Positions 59,993 to 64,000 of a stretch of 64,000 bases of DNA are shown piece by piece. Below the pieces are notes generated by a model. That model did not search any database. It was not told the DNA's origin and worked only from the letters and a program-made list of their open reading frames with translations. Where the stretch lies: positions 2,520,586 through 2,584,585 of the forward strand of contig VWZF01006750.1 of NCBI GenBank assembly GCA_013396755.1. Direction: 5' to 3'. Numbering within the stretch: the first letter of the stretch is position 1; every line of letters begins with the position of its first letter. Source of the DNA: Sclerurus mexicanus (Eukaryota > Chordata > Aves > Passeriformes > Furnariidae). The translations under genes and the position numbers were made by a program.

Positions 59993-62900
59993 CTCCTTCA
60001 GTGAAACTACTTCAAGATTTCAAGATGTGTCTGGGACTACTAGTACTCAGTAGTTTAACTCCAAATCACAGAGAAGTGTTAGCAATGTCAATACATACAT
60101 TTTTACACAAATATTAAAAACCATAAAGAAATTAGTAGCATCAGCAAAAAGGCACACAGGCAAAAAAAAAAAAATTTTTTTAGATGGCATGAACACTTAA
60201 GCCTTCTTATGCTGTAAGTACTCTCATATCATGTCATAGACTAAGATAAACTTGAAAGGATTGTTCACACTGCAAGTGCTATTTGTAAACTAGAATTAAT
60301 GAGAGATTACATGTAGTTCTGTGCCTTCTTGGTTTGCCTAAATGAGCACCGGTCAAGTGACTAAGTCTTGCTCAAATAAGACTGGACTTCCTGTGTGCAG
60401 GGAAAAAGATAAAGGTCAGTGATCAAGGAACTTAACGCCTACAAATAGAGTGTTCTGTAAATGTTCTGATTAGGAAGGGTTTTCAGGTTAGGAAAATAAT
60501 ATGCCCATTCATAAATTTAGAGGTGAGAAGGAACAGAAAAGGCAAAACCACTTCTGGGAGAGATGGGAGCCAAAGAAGAGCTTTCTTAAAGATGGAAAGA
60601 GCACTGACTCCAAACCATAAATGCTTTTCTTGAGTTGCATAAGTACGTTTTTGCTTTTTTTTTAATTTGCTCTCAAGTTCATTATTACAAAATCTGAAAA
60701 GCTCCTGAAGTTATCATCAGCAAGCTATGGCAATGAAGAGATGCAAGTGCCACTCTTCTGACAATAAAAAGTATCACAATTAAGGCGACACTGGCATAAA
60801 ATAAAATTTATGCTTATTTTCCTCTCTGCATGGGAACACAGATATTTAAAAAAGAACAAAATCATGCAGAGGCAACTAGCCTGAAGATGAAAACAAATAC
60901 TGCCAAGTTACTAGGAAAGAGTTTGCTCCAAGATGATGTCTGAATGGAAAGGACTATTAAAAAAAAACAAGCAAGCAAAAAAAAATTTTTTTCAAAGACA
61001 TTTCCTCAAAAATCACAGAGGGAAAGAAAGAATTCCTAATAACCTGCTCTGAGTTTTCTTCTAAATTGATGCCTTATAAGCTGAGCTCCCATATTTGTAT
61101 CCCATCATTAGGAATAACATCAGAAACCATGCTCAGACCTCTTCATGCCCTTATAAATCACCAAAACCCCCCACGACTACCTATGTTATTTTTTCATTGT
61201 AAGGACTCCAATGGACTACCTTCAATCAAGGACTGTAACTATTTCTATGCAGTTACCTTTACACGTACATGAGGTTTTTTTAAACAAATAAACAAACAAA
61301 CCAACCAAAAAAGTTCTTCCTTTTTTCACACACAACTTTTTGTTTTACTATGCCACAATCTCATTTCCCCTCTGAATGCAGAGCATGGATTATGCTGTTT
61401 TGTCAACTTGATTATTCAGATGGGGACTCCTCAAACAGAACATGAGAGAAAGACAAATAGCAAAAAAGCACAAGAAAGCAAACGTCCCAGTTTATGCCAT
61501 CCCTGGAAATGCAGCTGCTAAAGCTGAAATTATACAATAAGTTTCAAGCTCCAGAATTACTCACAAAGGGGCAGGCTGTCTTTTGACATTCAAAAAGCCA
61601 AGGATAAGCCACATCCAACCCCAAACACAACATGGTTGCCAAGAGACAGAGTCATGCCCACTAATGTATTTTTATATCTAAGCTCCTGCTCCAATTATTA
61701 AGGGGAGGGGAGGGGGAGCATCAGAACAAGTATTATCCCTACTGTCCTTTCCTGTGAAGCCTTCCTAGCCATCAGTCTTGTAAAATCTCTGGAAGATAAC
61801 TTCAACCTCACTCACCCTGGGAGTTCCTCTCATCCTAGCAGGTAACCACTGACAGCCCTCCCAGATATGTAAAGAACAGTCAAAAAGTCCAAACATTAAC
61901 CCCTGCAACATACAATGCTGTTACAGCTCCTACAGACACAAGTGCTAAAGAGGCAGCGTGTGACTTTTCTCACCCCAGCCCCAGCAGGTAATTGGACTTT
62001 CCATGGATAATCCCAGCAATCAGAGAGAAAATCTCTGCCTCTAGCATGACCCATTAGCACAGAGTTCACTGATCAGTAGGTTAACATGCCATTAAAGCAT
62101 CTCTCTGTGGGGCTTAGGAAGGGTCAAGAAAACTCCATCACAAAGAACAAAAAATACCTACAGAGCTAATATGTGGTTATATCAAGATCTTCATGAACAG
62201 GTCAAATTCAACTCAAAGGCTATTCTCTTTCCTGGGGCGACACAAGCAAAATCAATAATCCTGACATTTTCTCCACACCCTCCCTTCAATGTCCCTTAGA
62301 TTTGAAAAACAGAAAATGTTTCAACAAATTTAATGGGAAAGCAAACAACCTATGTCATTGTAAGGTCAGATGGATACCTTTCTGCATTAGCTACTCCCCA
62401 ACACTGCACACACTTGCAGCTTACCGTCCTTGGTTATAAGTGAGAGACCTTTTTTAACCTGTTTACCAAGAGGTAAGCCACATTTACCCAGGGTAATGAT
62501 ATACACACAGAAGCAGTCACTGAAGAACAGTTTATGCTAAGGACCATGCAGGTTTGGCAATGGTAAATCAAAGTATGTCTATAGTAATAAAAGGCACAGT
62601 AATAGTAAAGTATAATAACTTGTCAAGGTTGTGATCATCTAGGAATGTACAGTCACAACACTGAAACTCTGAGGATGTAGACTAATGCCTTGTAATCTAA
62701 TGTGTTCAAGTACACTATGCTAAGACCCTTTTCAACAACTGTACTTCCTCCTATTTCTTATTAGTTGCATTTTGGCCAAGATACTAGACAAAGAACATTC
62801 ATATAACCTTCAAACAGAAGCACAGATAAATTTGGGTATGGAAGTGGGAAAAAATAGGTTTCTCTTGCATTTATCATTCATTTATAAACCTCAAAGAGAT

Positions 62901-64000
62901 GTGACAGTGCTGTTCCCTCTAAAATTCACTAGTTATAAGGCAGCTGATTCTTTATATTATTTTGTTTTTTCAAAGTCCATGTATTGGAATAGCTCTGTAA
63001 TGAGAAAATTTCCCAGCATATTAGTTTTATTAGTGTTAGTTGTCCATTTAACATACATTTCTGTCTTACCCATTGCATTTCCCAATGTAGTCTTTTAATG
63101 TTTCTAGTGTTTGTGATAACAGTGTCCAACCAAAACGTGAAATAAATGATATACACAGGAAATAATGACCAGCATGATCTGTAAATATAGACATGTTTTT
63201 CTACAGGTTCTTGTACAGACTGCTTTTCTTATCTGTAAAACACCACTGTTCTTGTCTTTTACTTGGTAAGTCTTAAATGGGTGAATAGTGGCTTACGTTA
63301 TATACTCCATGCGTGCAAAACACTGGTGTTAACAAGTAAAGCTAAGGATCTAATGTGAGCCCTATCTTGCATTTCCTTTTATTTGTTAGTTTGAGCCTCA
63401 AGCTTAAAGTTATTTCAACAGACTTTTGTTTTCAACACATATACAGTATGTGTCTAACACCCTCTGAAGTTGCAAGCCACCCTCCCACTCACCCCCAAAA
63501 ATCTTCAACCACTGCCAAAGTCTATATTTTCTTAACTTAAAGAAGTAATTCCAGGGCTGTCAACTGATAAATTTCATTCAGGGAAACGCTGTGTTCTTTA
63601 AGCAACACATTAATCTTCTCTGAGCTAACCATAGTAAACATCAATGTTGAATTGTACAGATTTCACATGTTGCTGCCAGGAGAGAGTTTTAGAAGAATTA
63701 TCCCCTTTTTAGGTAACCTGGCTTTTAAAATTACACCCTAGAATACGCAAACAAAGAAGACTAATGAACTCAGCAGCCCGTATGTATTGAGAAGGCTGTT
63801 GAAAAAGATACTGTGAGTAATGGAAAAAGGTTCATTTTTCAAAAGCTGTAGGGAGCTGCCTGTGTGAAGGTAAGCGAGGAAGAATCTCTCTTGCTTTGGT
63901 TATAACAGTTTGCTCTAAACAATCATTTCCCCTCTGTTATCAGGGAATATCCTGCATGGGTGTGTGTTCTATGTCACCTTGACCAATTCATGAAGGAAGG
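59993..64000. other. AT-rich non-coding stretch to the window end
   Basis: No gene recognised. A13T7 (60162-60181) and A9T7 (60977-60992) tracts occur 0.8 kb apart; an A/C-rich tract is listed separately. The segment at about 61985-62115 is repeat-free and complex. A good plus-strand donor (GAAG then GTAAGC) lies at about 63868, near the right edge, without a convincing acceptor. Confidence 0.5.
61278..61312. repeat. A/C-rich low-complexity tract, short
   Basis: About 35 bases of aaac and aacc units on the plus strand, after a T7 run. Confidence 0.75.

Noticed and set aside
61702..61716. G-quadruplex at gggg-a-gggg-a-ggggg
   Set aside because: Only three G runs; a canonical quadruplex needs four.

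Overview
The window reads as vertebrate nuclear DNA from a bird, most likely a songbird. The background is AT-rich, CpG-poor and almost free of long reading frames. The class is shown by its retrotransposons. There are several 5'-truncated CR1 LINE fragments with the avian CR1 3' tail, and one tRNA-Ile-derived, CR1-tailed SINE of the TguSINE1 type (about 59854-59992), a family I know from zebra finch. Two assembly ambiguities are visible: a 14-base N run at 9269-9282 between homopolymers, and one N at 22963 in GC-rich sequence.

Layout. Positions 1-22680 are AT-rich non-coding DNA with CR1 pieces at about 7.2, 7.8, 9.8-10.0 and perhaps 19.9 kb, a 174-base A/C-rich tract at 5.95 kb, and a perfect 14-bp palindrome around a consensus CRE at 5.2 kb. 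Positions 22685-23300 form one strong CpG island, the only promoter-like region in the window. A CTCF-like motif lies 1.3 kb to its left and a CR1 fragment 0.3 kb to its right. Positions 23.7-43.2 kb are AT-rich and nearly featureless apart from low-complexity tracts. Positions 43.3-46.2 kb contain almost no repeats and have clustered TAATTA cores, a CTCF-like core and a CACGTG box; this looks like developmental regulatory DNA, but I could not measure conservation. A back-to-back pair of CR1 fragments lies at 47.5-48.0 kb. A (TA)15 microsatellite lies at 54.4 kb, a CRE at 55.7 kb and a 37-bp dispersed duplication at 56.15 and 56.92 kb. Positions 58.4-59.0 kb hold two splice-flanked open segments on opposite strands, and the SINE is at 59.9 kb.

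No protein-coding gene could be recognised with confidence. All open frames of 60-152 codons look like chance, are retroelement-derived, or sit in low-complexity DNA. I read both strands for acceptor/open-frame/donor combinations and record seven as low-confidence exon candidates. The best is on the minus strand at 58466-58600. Such pseudo-exons are common by chance, so these are leads rather than gene calls. The CpG island implies that at least one transcription start lies in the window, so the flanks are probably introns or intergenic DNA of a gene whose coding exons are small or outside. I found no CRISPR array, operon, viral gene or undescribed biological system.
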